In this document: positions 31,107 through 39,068 of the stretch, piece by piece
How positions within the stretch are numbered: position 1 is the stretch's first letter
Layout of the letters: each line of letters opens with the position of its first letter
Assembly (NCBI RefSeq): GCF_003171715.1
Contig: NZ_QGHL01000017.1
Location: forward strand, 62,001 to 126,000
Direction: 5' to 3'
Length of the DNA: 64,000 nucleotides
Source: Novosphingobium meiothermophilum
Lineage (GTDB): Bacteria; Pseudomonadota; Alphaproteobacteria; Sphingomonadales; Sphingomonadaceae
Program-made: the position numbers and the translations under genes
The notes under the pieces: generated by a model
What the model was told of the DNA's origin: nothing
What the model saw: the letters and a program-made list of their open reading frames with translations, nothing else
Database searches by the model: none

Positions 31107-31571
31107 ATGAGCGTTGCCTTCCGGCGCGAGAGCGATGACGAACATCTGGAGCCGACATTCGAGATTCCGATTCCGCCGGGGCCGAACCTTGTCACCGCGC
31201 GCGGGGCGGCACTGATCGCGGCGCGTCTGGCCGAAGCGCAGGCCGCGCTCGAAGGTGTGAGCGATGAAGCCGCGCTGAAGAAGCTGCGCCGCACCCTGCG
31301 CTACTGGAGCACGCGGCAGGCCACCGCCGAAGTGACTGCGCCGCCTGCCGATGGCAGCGTGGGTTTTGGCAGCACGGTGCGCTTTGCCCTGAACGGCAAG
31401 GAACGCACCATCACCATCGTGGGCGATGACGAGGCAGATCCGGCCAGCGGGCTGATTGCATGGTCCGCCCCGCTGGCTCGCGCCATGATGGGCACAGAGG
31501 CGGGTGATGTGGCAGACTTTGGCGGCAGGGCCGAAGCCATCGAGGTGCTGGCCGTCAGCCCCGCCGCTTGA
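31107..31571 (+). CDS. GreA/GreB C-terminal-domain protein
   Basis: A 154-residue protein. The N-terminus FRRESDDEHLEPTFEIPIPPGPNLVTARG and the FGSTVRFALNGKERTITIVGDDEADPASGLIAWSAPLARAMMG domain match alphaproteobacterial GreA/GreB-like proteins with the FKBP-like C-terminal domain. It has AAGGAG 7 bp before the ATG. Members are transcript-cleavage factors or Rnk-type RNA-polymerase regulators. It is a housekeeping-type gene inside a catabolic cluster and I see no functional link to its neighbours. Confidence 0.85.
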   Translation: MSVAFRRESDDEHLEPTFEIPIPPGPNLVTARGAALIAARLAEAQAALEGVSDEAALKKLRRTLRYWSTRQATAEVTAPPADGSVGFGSTVRFALNGKERTITIVGDDEADPASGLIAWSAPLARAMMGTEAGDVADFGGRAEAIEVLAVSPAA

Positions 31572-31589
31572 GAGCGGGGACAATCCGCG

Positions 31590-31629
31590 CGATCAGACTT
31601 GCCCGATCAGACTTGCCCGATCAGACTTG
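31590..31629. repeat. 14-bp tandem repeat at the end of an SDR gene
   Basis: CGATCAGACTTGCC is repeated at 31590, 31604 and (partly) 31618. The last copy contains the minus-strand stop codon of the SDR gene (31621-31623), and the other two lie just after it. This is a typical local duplication; it could also alter readthrough. Confidence 0.8.
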
Positions 31630-32400
31630 GCTGAAACCGCCGTCCATCACGAACTCGGCGCAGGTGACGAAGCTGGCCGCATCCGAGCACAGATAGACCA
31701 CGCCGCCGCCCATTTCCTCGGCCCGGCCCATGCGGCCGATGGGATGGTTGGCGACAATGCCCTGCAAGGCCACCTCGCGCGAGGGGACCGCGCCAAGTTC
31801 GACATAGCGGTCCATGATCGAATTGAGCATGGCGGTATCGATCCCGCCGGGATGCACCGAATTGACGCGGATGTTGTAGCCGAGCGCGGCAAACTCTGCG
31901 CCAAGGCACTTGGACAGCATCTTCACCGCCGCCTTGCTGGTGCAGTAGGCCGCGTTGAAGGCCGCACCGCGCAAGCCCCCGACGCTGGAGAAGTTGACCA
32001 CCGAAGCCCCGCCGGGGCGCGCCTTGCCGCCTTCCTTGAGCAGCGGCAGCAGAACCTGCGTGCCAATGATGACCGAATCCACGTTGATCGCGTTGACGCG
32101 GTGGAAATCGGCCAGCGGGGTTTCCTCGAACTTCGTCACGATGGAATAGCCCGCGTTGTTCACCAGCGCATCGAGACGGCCATACTTTTCGCCGATCAGC
32201 GCGGCCACGGCCTGCCAGTCGGCCTCGCTCGTCACGTCGTGCCTGAGGTAATGGTCCGCACCTTCGATCTCGGCCTCTGCCGCAAGATCGGTGGCGATGA
32301 CGGTCGCCCTGGCTGCCTTCAGCGCCTTGACCAGTTCGCGGCCGATGCCGCCGCCTGCGCCGGTGACAAGAGCCACCACATTATCGAGTGCGATTGTCAT
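31621..32400 (-). CDS. Short-chain dehydrogenase/reductase (SDR, operon gene 3)
   Basis: A 259-residue classical SDR with TGAGGGIG, Asp in VIATDLAAE, NNAG, NFSSVGG, YCTSK, HPGGIDTAM and a C-terminal DGGFSQV. The ATG at 32400 overlaps the stop of the upstream SDR as ATGA, which fixes the start against an in-frame ATG four codons earlier. It is the last gene of a run of three consecutive SDR genes transcribed on the minus strand. Confidence 0.9.
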   Translation of the reverse strand: MTIALDNVVALVTGAGGGIGRELVKALKAARATVIATDLAAEAEIEGADHYLRHDVTSEADWQAVAALIGEKYGRLDALVNNAGYSIVTKFEETPLADFHRVNAINVDSVIIGTQVLLPLLKEGGKARPGGASVVNFSSVGGLRGAAFNAAYCTSKAAVKMLSKCLGAEFAALGYNIRVNSVHPGGIDTAMLNSIMDRYVELGAVPSREVALQGIVANHPIGRMGRAEEMGGGVVYLCSDAASFVTCAEFVMDGGFSQV

Positions 32401-33212
32401 TGTGCGGTCCATCCCCCGTCGATCACCAGTTCGGCGCCGGTCATGTAGCTGGAATCCTCGCTGGCAAGGAAAAAGGCGGCGCTGGCCAGCTCTTCAGGCT
32501 GGGCAAGGCGGCCGATGGGCGTTGCGCCCACAACGCCCGCCACCAGATCATCGGGCCTTTCGGCAAAGCCCTGATCGACCCAGCGCTGGAAACCCGCCTT
32601 GAGCAGCGGGGTTTCAACAAAGCCGGGGTGCAGCGAATTGGCGCGGATCGGCATCTGCTTCTGCGCGAACTCGATGGCGATCCCCTTGGTGAACAGGCGC
32701 ACCGCGCCCTTGCTGGCATTGTAGGCCGAAACCTCGTTCATCCCCACAAGGCCCATGATCGAGCTGACATTGATGATCGAGGCACCGCCGCGGAAGTCCT
32801 TGCCGCTCTCGGCCATCAGCGGCACGAAATGCTTGGTGCCAAGGAACACGCCATCGACGTTGACTGCCATGATCCGCCGCCAGCCTTCCATGCTGAGCGT
32901 TTCGACCGGGCCGGTAAGATCGATGCCCGCATTGTTGACAAGGACGTGGCACTTGCCATGCCGCTCCTTCACCAGGGCGACGGCGCGCTCCCAGTCCTCT
33001 TCCTTCGCCACGTTGGCGCTGATGTAGCTGGCGGCCTGACCGAGGCGGCCCATGACCGCGCGGGCGGTGTCGCTGTCCTGTGCGTCAAGGTCGGACAGGA
33101 CAACTTCGGCGCCTTCGGCAAGGAAACGTTCGGCGCAGGCAAGGCCGATGCCGCGAAGGCCCCCCGATACGAAGGCGACGCGCCCTTTCAGGCGCTGTGC
33201 GGAAAGTTCCAT
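32397..33212 (-). CDS. Short-chain dehydrogenase/reductase (SDR, operon gene 2)
   Basis: A 271-residue SDR. The cofactor loop is SGGLRGIG, followed by Asp in VVLSDLDAQ (NAD preference), NNAG, NVSSIMG, YNASK, HPGFVETPLL and a C-terminal DGGWTAQ. Its insert RWVDQGFAERPDDLVAGVVGATPIGR lengthens the substrate lid relative to its neighbours. The 5-bp gap to the upstream SDR and ATGA overlap with the downstream SDR show an operon. Confidence 0.9.
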   Translation of the reverse strand: MELSAQRLKGRVAFVSGGLRGIGLACAERFLAEGAEVVLSDLDAQDSDTARAVMGRLGQAASYISANVAKEEDWERAVALVKERHGKCHVLVNNAGIDLTGPVETLSMEGWRRIMAVNVDGVFLGTKHFVPLMAESGKDFRGGASIINVSSIMGLVGMNEVSAYNASKGAVRLFTKGIAIEFAQKQMPIRANSLHPGFVETPLLKAGFQRWVDQGFAERPDDLVAGVVGATPIGRLAQPEELASAAFFLASEDSSYMTGAELVIDGGWTAQ

Positions 33213-33217
33213 GGCGA

Positions 33218-34000
33218 TCAGACCCCCATCATGCCGGCGGTCGTCGCCCCGTCGATCGCGTATTCCGCGCCAGAGATGAACCCGGCTTCATCGGACGAGA
33301 GATAGGCAACAAGGCCCGCCACTTCATGAAGCTGGGCCATGCGCTTCATCGGGGCCATGCCTTCATACATGGCGCGCGCGGCGGCCGGATCGGGCTGGCT
33401 GTTCATGATCTGCTGGATCAGCGGGGTTTCCACCACGCCCGGCAGGATGGCGTTGACGCGGATGGCATAGCCTTTCTGCCCGCAATGGACCGCGGCCGAT
33501 TTGGCCAGCGCGCAGACCGCCGCCTTGGTGACGGAATAGGTGACATAGTTGCCGAGGGGACGGGTAGCGTTCATCGAGGAGTTGATGATGATCGAACCGC
33601 ACGGCCCTTCGGGATTGCGCTTCATGCCGCGGATGGCGTGTTGCACGGTGAGCATCACCCCGGTCTGGTTGATGGCCACGACATTGTCCCAGCCTTCGAT
33701 CGAAACATCCTCGATGCTGGCATCGCCGCTTTCGGTGCCGGCATTGGCGAAGGCAATGTCGAGACGGCCTTCGGCGGCGATGATCTCGTCGATCAGCGCG
33801 GGCCAGCTTGCGGCGTCCTGCACGCGGTGCTTGCGGAAAGTGGCGCCGGTCTGCGCGCAGAGCGCGGCGGCGGCTTCCTCCTTCGATCCGGTGAACCACA
33901 CTTTCGCGCCTTCCTCGGCAAGGCGCGCGACGGTAGCGGCGCCGATGCCGGTGGTGCCGCCGGTGATGAGGGCGACCTTTCCTTCAAGCCTCCTGGACAC
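33218..34000 (-). CDS. Short-chain dehydrogenase/reductase (SDR, operon gene 1)
   Basis: A 260-residue SDR with TGGTTGIG, ANAG in place of NNAG, NSSMN, YSVTK, LPGVVETPLI and a C-terminal EYAIDGATTAGMMGV. The Ser in WFTGSKEE at the end of strand 2, instead of Asp, suggests NADP use. The GTG at 34000 is preferred to a TTG five codons earlier because GGGAGAGAG lies just upstream of it. It is the first of three SDR genes and is divergent from Rieske gene 5. Confidence 0.87.
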   Translation of the reverse strand: MSRRLEGKVALITGGTTGIGAATVARLAEEGAKVWFTGSKEEAAAALCAQTGATFRKHRVQDAASWPALIDEIIAAEGRLDIAFANAGTESGDASIEDVSIEGWDNVVAINQTGVMLTVQHAIRGMKRNPEGPCGSIIINSSMNATRPLGNYVTYSVTKAAVCALAKSAAVHCGQKGYAIRVNAILPGVVETPLIQQIMNSQPDPAAARAMYEGMAPMKRMAQLHEVAGLVAYLSSDEAGFISGAEYAIDGATTAGMMGV

Positions 34001-34156
34001 TGTGCTCTCTCCCAAGAATCCGCATTCGGATAACGGTGCCAGTGGTGACGCGCGGGGGCCACATGTGCAACCTATGCTTTCAGCAAGGTGACGGGCGCGC
34101 GCGCGACCGGCAAAACCGGCAGCAATGACTTAAATCACGGGCGAGGAATCGACAGG
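34001..34156. promoter_or_regulatory. Divergent promoter region between SDR operon and Rieske gene 5
   Basis: ATCCG-CATT-CGGAT (34018-34031) is a small inverted repeat near the SDR start. AAAACCGGCA at 34112-34121 matches the left arm of the TetR-type palindrome and is preceded by a second ACCGGCA (34106-34112), but the right arm (TGACTTAAAT) does not match. AACCTATG occurs at 34069. It may be a half-site of the TetR regulon; a full operator is not present. Confidence 0.4.
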
Positions 34157-35575
34157 ATGGCCGACAGAGACCCCAACATGGCAGGCGGCATGGCCCGCTG
34201 CGACGCGATCAGCTGGCAGGAACTGCTGGCGCAGGATTCGCGCCCTGCCCCCGCGATGCTGACCGAGGAAAGCTATCAGTATCGCGGTTCCGATCCGCTG
34301 CCCGCCGCGCGCTACACCAGCGAGGATTTCGCCCGTGCCGAGCGCGAGAAGATGTGGCCCCATGTGTGGCAGTTCGCCGCGCGCGAGGAGGACATTCCCG
34401 AAGCGGGCGATTACACCGTGTTCGAGAACGCGGGCCGTTCGTGGCTGATCTCGCGCCAGGAAGACGGCAGCGTGAAGGCCATGCACAACGTGTGCCTTCA
34501 CCGCGGGCGCAAGCTGCGCACCGAGGATGGCACGGCCGACAAGTTCGTCTGCCCCTTCCACGGCTTTGCCTGGAACAAGGACGGCAGCTTCGACGGCATG
34601 CCCTGTTCATGGGATTTCAAGCACCTTTCGGCCGAGAAGATGGCCCTGCCGGAAGCCGAAGTGGGCCGCTGGGGCGGCTATATCTTCCTGCGCGAGGAAA
34701 AGGGCGGGCCGAGCCTTGAGGAATACCTTGCCCCGATCCCGGAGTTCTTCAAGCGCTGGCGGCACGAGGAATGCACCACCGTGATCTGGGTGGCCAAGGA
34801 AGTGCCGGCCAACTGGAAGGTGACGATGGAAGCCTTCATGGAAGCCTGGCACACCGTGGTCACGCATCCGCAGCTTCTGCCCTTCACCGGCGATGCCAAC
34901 GCCGCCTACTGGACCTATGGCGACAACGTGAACGTGAACCACGTTCCCTTCGGCATCATGAGCCCGCATGTCGATCCCAACGGCAAGACCCAGCAGTGGA
35001 TCGTGGACGAGTTCTGCAAGTATAACGGCCGCAGCGCCGACAACTACGATGCATCGGGCGATCCGTTTGCCGTGACCGTGCCCGAAGGCATGACCGCGCG
35101 CGCCGCGCTGGGCGCGGCCATGCGCAAGGGCTACACCGAGCAGACCGGCTATGACCACGACCATGCCACCGATGCCGAACTGCTCGACGGGCTGGTCTAT
35201 AACGTGTTCCCCAACTTTGCCCCGTGGGGCGGGTTCATGCCCAACATCGTCTATCGCTGGCGGCCCGGAAAGACGCCCGATACCTGCCTTATGGAAGTGC
35301 GCATCCTGGCGCGCGTGAAGAAGGGCGAACCCATTCCGCGCGGCGTGCCGATGAAGCTGCTGACGCCCGAACAGAAGTGGACCGATGCCCCCGAACTGGG
35401 CGTGCTGGGCCACGTGTTCGAACAGGACATGGACAACCTGCCCTATGTGCAGGAGGGCCTCCACGCCTCGAAGACGGGCGAGGTGAACCTTGGCGACTAT
35501 CAGGAAATCCGCATCCGCCAGTTCCACCAGACGCTGGACAAGTATCTGAACGGCGAACTGGGAGCCGGGAAATGA
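34157..35575 (+). CDS. Rieske-type oxygenase, alpha subunit (5 of 5)
   Basis: A 472-residue oxygenase. Rieske ligands are Cys113-x-His115 and Cys132-x2-His135; the iron site NWKVTMEAFMEAWHTVVTH gives Glu229, His232 and His237. A Trp replaces the Tyr found before the first His in the other four. It is closest in the window to the oxygenase at 22104. The ATG at 34157 (GAGGAATCGACAGG upstream) was chosen; earlier in-frame codons run into the promoter. Its stop overlaps the ThuA-like start (ATGA). Confidence 0.93.
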   Translation: MADRDPNMAGGMARCDAISWQELLAQDSRPAPAMLTEESYQYRGSDPLPAARYTSEDFARAEREKMWPHVWQFAAREEDIPEAGDYTVFENAGRSWLISRQEDGSVKAMHNVCLHRGRKLRTEDGTADKFVCPFHGFAWNKDGSFDGMPCSWDFKHLSAEKMALPEAEVGRWGGYIFLREEKGGPSLEEYLAPIPEFFKRWRHEECTTVIWVAKEVPANWKVTMEAFMEAWHTVVTHPQLLPFTGDANAAYWTYGDNVNVNHVPFGIMSPHVDPNGKTQQWIVDEFCKYNGRSADNYDASGDPFAVTVPEGMTARAALGAAMRKGYTEQTGYDHDHATDAELLDGLVYNVFPNFAPWGGFMPNIVYRWRPGKTPDTCLMEVRILARVKKGEPIPRGVPMKLLTPEQKWTDAPELGVLGHVFEQDMDNLPYVQEGLHASKTGEVNLGDYQEIRIRQFHQTLDKYLNGELGAGK

Positions 35576-36348
35576 GCGACGAAGCGCGCCCGCCGCGCAT
35601 CGACTGCGTCCTCGTCTGCGGCGGGGTGTGGCACGACATGGACTTCGCGCGGCTCGAACTGCTCAAGCTGCTGGCCGAAGACCCCGCCGTGCGCACCCGC
35701 GTGTTCGAGGATTACGAGAACATCGAGGCGATCAGGGCCGCCGACATCCTCATCACCTATACCTGCGACGTGACGCCATCGCTCAAGGCGCAGGAAGCCC
35801 TGCGCGACTGGCTGCGCGCCGGCGGGCGCTGGTATGCGCTGCACGGCACCAATTCGGTGCTGCGCTTCCTGACCGAAGGCCCCAACAAGGACCTGTGGGA
35901 CGCGCCGCGCTGGGCGCCGCTGATGATGGACCTTCTGGGCAGCCAGTTCATCAGCCACCCGCCGATCGCGCCCTACACCGTGACGGTGGCCGATCCCGAT
36001 CACCCGCTGGTGCAGGGGGTGGAGCCATTCGAGACGACCGACGAGCTTTACCACATGGAGTATCACGGCGACCTGCACGTGCTGCTGGAAACCGAATGCA
36101 CGGTGGAAGGCACCGGCTTTGTCGAGGCGAAGGATGCCATCGGCAGCCAAGCGGTCATGTATCTGAAGGACCACGGCAAGGGCGCGGTGCTTTACAACAC
36201 GCTGGGCCACTGCCGCGGCCATTACGACCTGCAACCCATGCTCGACTGGTGGCCGACGGTGGACCGCTGCGCGTGGGAGCTGCCGGTGTTCTACGACCTG
36301 TTGCGGCGCGGGATCGGCTGGCTCAAGCAGCGCCCGGCAAAGGGCTAG
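35572..36348 (+). CDS. ThuA-like domain protein
   Basis: A 258-residue protein of the glutamine-amidotransferase-like ThuA group. The opening strand IDCVLVCGGVWHDMDFARLELLKLL, ILITYTCDVTPS, GGRWYALHGTN and GKGAVLYNTLGHCRGHYD follow the ThuA pattern, with no catalytic Cys of true amidotransferases in the usual nucleophile elbow (ALHGT). It overlaps the Rieske gene (ATGA at 35572-35575). Family members are linked to sugar utilisation and oxidation of polyols, but the activity is not well established. A second ThuA-like gene starts at 63422. Confidence 0.82.
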   Translation: MSDEARPPRIDCVLVCGGVWHDMDFARLELLKLLAEDPAVRTRVFEDYENIEAIRAADILITYTCDVTPSLKAQEALRDWLRAGGRWYALHGTNSVLRFLTEGPNKDLWDAPRWAPLMMDLLGSQFISHPPIAPYTVTVADPDHPLVQGVEPFETTDELYHMEYHGDLHVLLETECTVEGTGFVEAKDAIGSQAVMYLKDHGKGAVLYNTLGHCRGHYDLQPMLDWWPTVDRCAWELPVFYDLLRRGIGWLKQRPAKG

Positions 36349-36394
36349 GCCATCAAGGGGGGATAGTCCGGCAAGGACCAAAGACCGGCGAACA

Positions 36395-37063
36395 TCAGGG
36401 GGCGGCCGCGCCCCCTGCAACCTCGACCGGCCGGGCGCTGACCAGCGGGCGGCCCGCTTCGTGCCAGCCTTCGATTCCTTCGGCCAGCCAGTGCACATTG
36501 CCGAAGCCATCGCGCGCAAGGCGGCGCGCCGCGTTCCACGCCATCCAGCAATCGGTCCGGCAGAACAGGACCACGGGCTTTGCCGGACTGGCCTCGCGCA
36601 CCGCCGCAACCCTTTCGCGCAGCGCATTCCACAGCGCCACATCGGGATGCCCGCGTCCGGTTTCGGGATGCCATTCCGCGCCGGGAATCGTCTCGTGCGG
36701 CTGGGCAAGCTGCCAGCGCCCGCTGGCCGCATCGCGGACCCCGCCCTCGGCCGGAAGCACATCGATGAACAGCGCGTTGACGCCGGGCCGCAGCCGCAGG
36801 GCATCGTCAAGGTCGATCCGGGTGGCGGGAATGGGTTCGCGATCAACCGGGGCGCGATAGCGCGAGACGCGGTAGCCGTGCTTGTCGAAGGCGCTGTCGG
36901 GCGCGACGCCGAAGGCCGCATCGAGCGTCATGTCGATGAAGCTGCCCGCCTTGCCGGGAGGGGTGGCCGCCGATGCGGATGCGCCATCGCCCGCGCAGGC
37001 TGGTCCGTGCCAGAGCGCCAGCGATACGGCGAGCATCAGCGCAGGGGTGCGTGCCTTGCCCAT
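36395..37063 (-). CDS. Exported CXXCW-motif rhodanese-like protein (quinoprotein-associated)
   Basis: A 222-residue protein. A signal peptide runs from MGKARTPALMLAVSLALWHG to near ACAGDG. The C-terminal half is rhodanese-like, with the motif CRTDCW (Cys-x2-Cys-Trp) as active loop, the hallmark of the PQQ-dependent-catabolism-associated CXXCW family. The ATG at 37063 has CAGGAAG upstream. It is divergent from the SoxYZ-like gene at 37209, and the three genes 36395-39055 together form the set usually found next to PQQ-dependent alcohol dehydrogenases and their cytochromes. Confidence 0.87.
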   Translation of the reverse strand: MGKARTPALMLAVSLALWHGPACAGDGASASAATPPGKAGSFIDMTLDAAFGVAPDSAFDKHGYRVSRYRAPVDREPIPATRIDLDDALRLRPGVNALFIDVLPAEGGVRDAASGRWQLAQPHETIPGAEWHPETGRGHPDVALWNALRERVAAVREASPAKPVVLFCRTDCWMAWNAARRLARDGFGNVHWLAEGIEGWHEAGRPLVSARPVEVAGGAAAP

Positions 37064-37208
37064 GGTCTTCCTGCTCCCCCCGGCGCGTCCGGAATGCGCC
37101 GGACCAACCGGCAGCATGCCCCCGCGGGCCGGGGCCTTGTTATTGTGCCAAGGTCCAATATGCCCCGGCTCCTTGCAGTATCACACTCCACTTCGGGAGA
37201 TGGCAAGC

Positions 37209-38084
37209 ATGGTGCGACGAATTGCGGCCGGTCTGGCGGGAAAAGCAGCCCTTGCGGCGCTGTGCGTGCCGGCTCTGGCGATTGTTGGTCCGGCTGCCTG
37301 CCCGGCGGCGGCGCAAGATCCGCAGGCACTAGATCGGGCACAGGTTCCCGCCGATCCGCTCGGCTCGCCCATGTGGGAGCATCATGCCGCCGGTCTCCTC
37401 ACGAGCGGGCGGATTCTGTTCGATCCGCGCGTGGCGGTGCGGCTGCCGCTTCTGGCCGAAAACCAGCATGTCTTTCCCGTGACCGTGGATGCCCGCGCGC
37501 TGGAGGCCAATGGCAGGCCGAAAGTGCGGCGCATCGTGCTGCTGGCGGATCTCAACCCCATTCCGGTTGCCGTCGATTTCACCCTGCACCGCGCGGCGCC
37601 GTTTCTGGCCACGCGCATCAAACTGGACCAGCGCACCCCGGTGCGCGCGCTGGTGCAGACCGAGGACGGCACTTGGCACGTGGGCGGGCAATGGATCGAT
37701 GCGGCGGGCGGGGGCTGTTCGGCCCCGCCGGTCAGCCGCGCGCGGGGCGACTGGGCGGATCATCTGGGCGAGGCACGCGGGGCCATGTGGAGCGCCGCCG
37801 AAGGGCCGCAGCTTGATGGACCAGTTCCGCCCGGCGGAATGGCGCGGCTGCGGCTTGCCTTCCGGCATCCGATGGACACGGGGCTGGTGGAGAACATCCC
37901 GCCCTATTTCATCGAAAGCCTGAAGCTGCGCGATGCGGGCGGCGCGGTTCTGGCCGAAATGGCCATTGCCGCATCGGTGGCCGAAGACCCGGCCTTTACC
38001 GTCATCGTGCCCGCCACCGGTGCGGTGCGGTTCGAGGCAGTGGATACCGGCGGACTGGTCTTTGCCGGAACGGTGCAGCCATGA
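37209..38084 (+). CDS. Quinoprotein dehydrogenase-associated SoxYZ-like carrier protein
   Basis: A 291-residue exported protein. After a signal peptide ending near CPAAAQDP, the N-terminal SoxY-like half has the Cys-bearing loop AGGGCSAPP, equivalent to the SoxY GGCGG carrier arm. The C-terminal SoxZ-like half begins near FRHPMDTGLV and ends with the AVDTGGLVFAGTVQP strand. Such fused carriers are known to accompany quinoprotein dehydrogenases. The ATG at 37209 (GGGAG 10 bp upstream) was preferred to the ATG at 37200. It overlaps the next gene by ATGA. Confidence 0.88.
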   Translation: MVRRIAAGLAGKAALAALCVPALAIVGPAACPAAAQDPQALDRAQVPADPLGSPMWEHHAAGLLTSGRILFDPRVAVRLPLLAENQHVFPVTVDARALEANGRPKVRRIVLLADLNPIPVAVDFTLHRAAPFLATRIKLDQRTPVRALVQTEDGTWHVGGQWIDAAGGGCSAPPVSRARGDWADHLGEARGAMWSAAEGPQLDGPVPPGGMARLRLAFRHPMDTGLVENIPPYFIESLKLRDAGGAVLAEMAIAASVAEDPAFTVIVPATGAVRFEAVDTGGLVFAGTVQP

Positions 38085-39055
38085 GCGCGGCATGGGCATG
38101 TCGCCGCCGCGCGGTGCTTCGCGGGCTGGTGGCGGGCGCGCTGGCCCCCGCCCTGCCCGGCGCAGCGCTGGCCGAACGCTTTGCCGGGGCCTATGACCCG
38201 CAGGCCGAAGCGATCGGCGATGGCCTGTGGCTGGTGCGCGGGGCCGATGAGCCGATCAGCTTTGCCAATGGCGGCGCGATTGCCAATTGCGCGATCCTTG
38301 CCAGCGACGATGGTGCGATCCTGTTCGATCCGGGCGCATCGCGCGGCGAAGGGCACGCGCTCGATGCGCTGGCGAAGCGGCTGACGGGCAAGGCCGTGGC
38401 GCGCGTCTATATCAGCCACCTGCACCCCGATCATGCGCTGGGCGCGGCCGCCTTTGCGCCCGCCATGGTCCACGCCCTGCCCGCCACGCGCGCGGGGCTT
38501 GAGCGCGAAGGCGAGGCCCTGGCCGATGGCATGTACCGGCTGCTGGCCGACTGGATGAAAGGCACCGATCTGGTGCTGCCGCGCCCCGATGTGCGGGCCG
38601 GGCCGCTGGTGTTCGGCGGGCGCAGCATCGAACTGGTGGCGCTGGACGGGCACACCAGCGGCGATCTGGCCCTGATCGACCACGCCACCGGCACGCTGCT
38701 GGCAGGCGATCTGGTGTTTCACGACCGCGCGCCAGCCACCCCCCACGCCGATCTTGCCGCATGGCGGGCCGCGCTCGATCGGCTGGAGGCCCTGCCGCAC
38801 CGCCTGCTGGTGCCCGGCCATGGCCCGCCCGATGCTTCCGGCAGGCACCACGCCATTGCGCAGACGCGCGACTGGCTGGGCTGGCTTGAGGAAACCCTGC
38901 GCGATTGCGTGAAACGCGGGCTGGATATGGGCGAAGCGGGCGAAGTGCCCATCCCGGCGCGCTTTTCCGGGATGAAGGCCGCGCGCTACGAGTTGCAGCG
39001 CAGCGTATCGCACTTCTATCCGGCGATGGAGGCAAGCCTCCTGCCGCGCCTCTGA
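38081..39055 (+). CDS. Quinoprotein-relay-type zinc metallohydrolase (MBL fold)
   Basis: A 324-residue metallo-beta-lactamase-fold protein. The N-terminus ACRRRAVLRGLVAG followed by a hydrophobic run ending ALAERF is a Tat-like signal. Metal-binding motif SHLHPDHALG (His-x-His-x-Asp-His) is followed by GHTSGDLAL and LLAGDLVFH, VPGHGPPD with the remaining His/Asp ligands. This matches the SoxH-related metallohydrolases of quinoprotein clusters. It overlaps the SoxYZ-like stop (ATGA at 38081-38084). Confidence 0.87.
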   Translation: MSAAWACRRRAVLRGLVAGALAPALPGAALAERFAGAYDPQAEAIGDGLWLVRGADEPISFANGGAIANCAILASDDGAILFDPGASRGEGHALDALAKRLTGKAVARVYISHLHPDHALGAAAFAPAMVHALPATRAGLEREGEALADGMYRLLADWMKGTDLVLPRPDVRAGPLVFGGRSIELVALDGHTSGDLALIDHATGTLLAGDLVFHDRAPATPHADLAAWRAALDRLEALPHRLLVPGHGPPDASGRHHAIAQTRDWLGWLEETLRDCVKRGLDMGEAGEVPIPARFSGMKAARYELQRSVSHFYPAMEASLLPRL

Positions 39056-39068
39056 CGAGCGAACCCGG

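Noticed and set aside
31590..31629. Tandem repeats as a possible CRISPR array
   Set aside because: The units are directly adjacent with no spacers and only three copies.
37106..37113. AACCGGCA half-site in the CXXCW/SoxYZ-like divergent promoter
   Set aside because: It matches the TetR left arm, but the following bases do not form a right arm at N4 spacing, so it was not counted as an operator.
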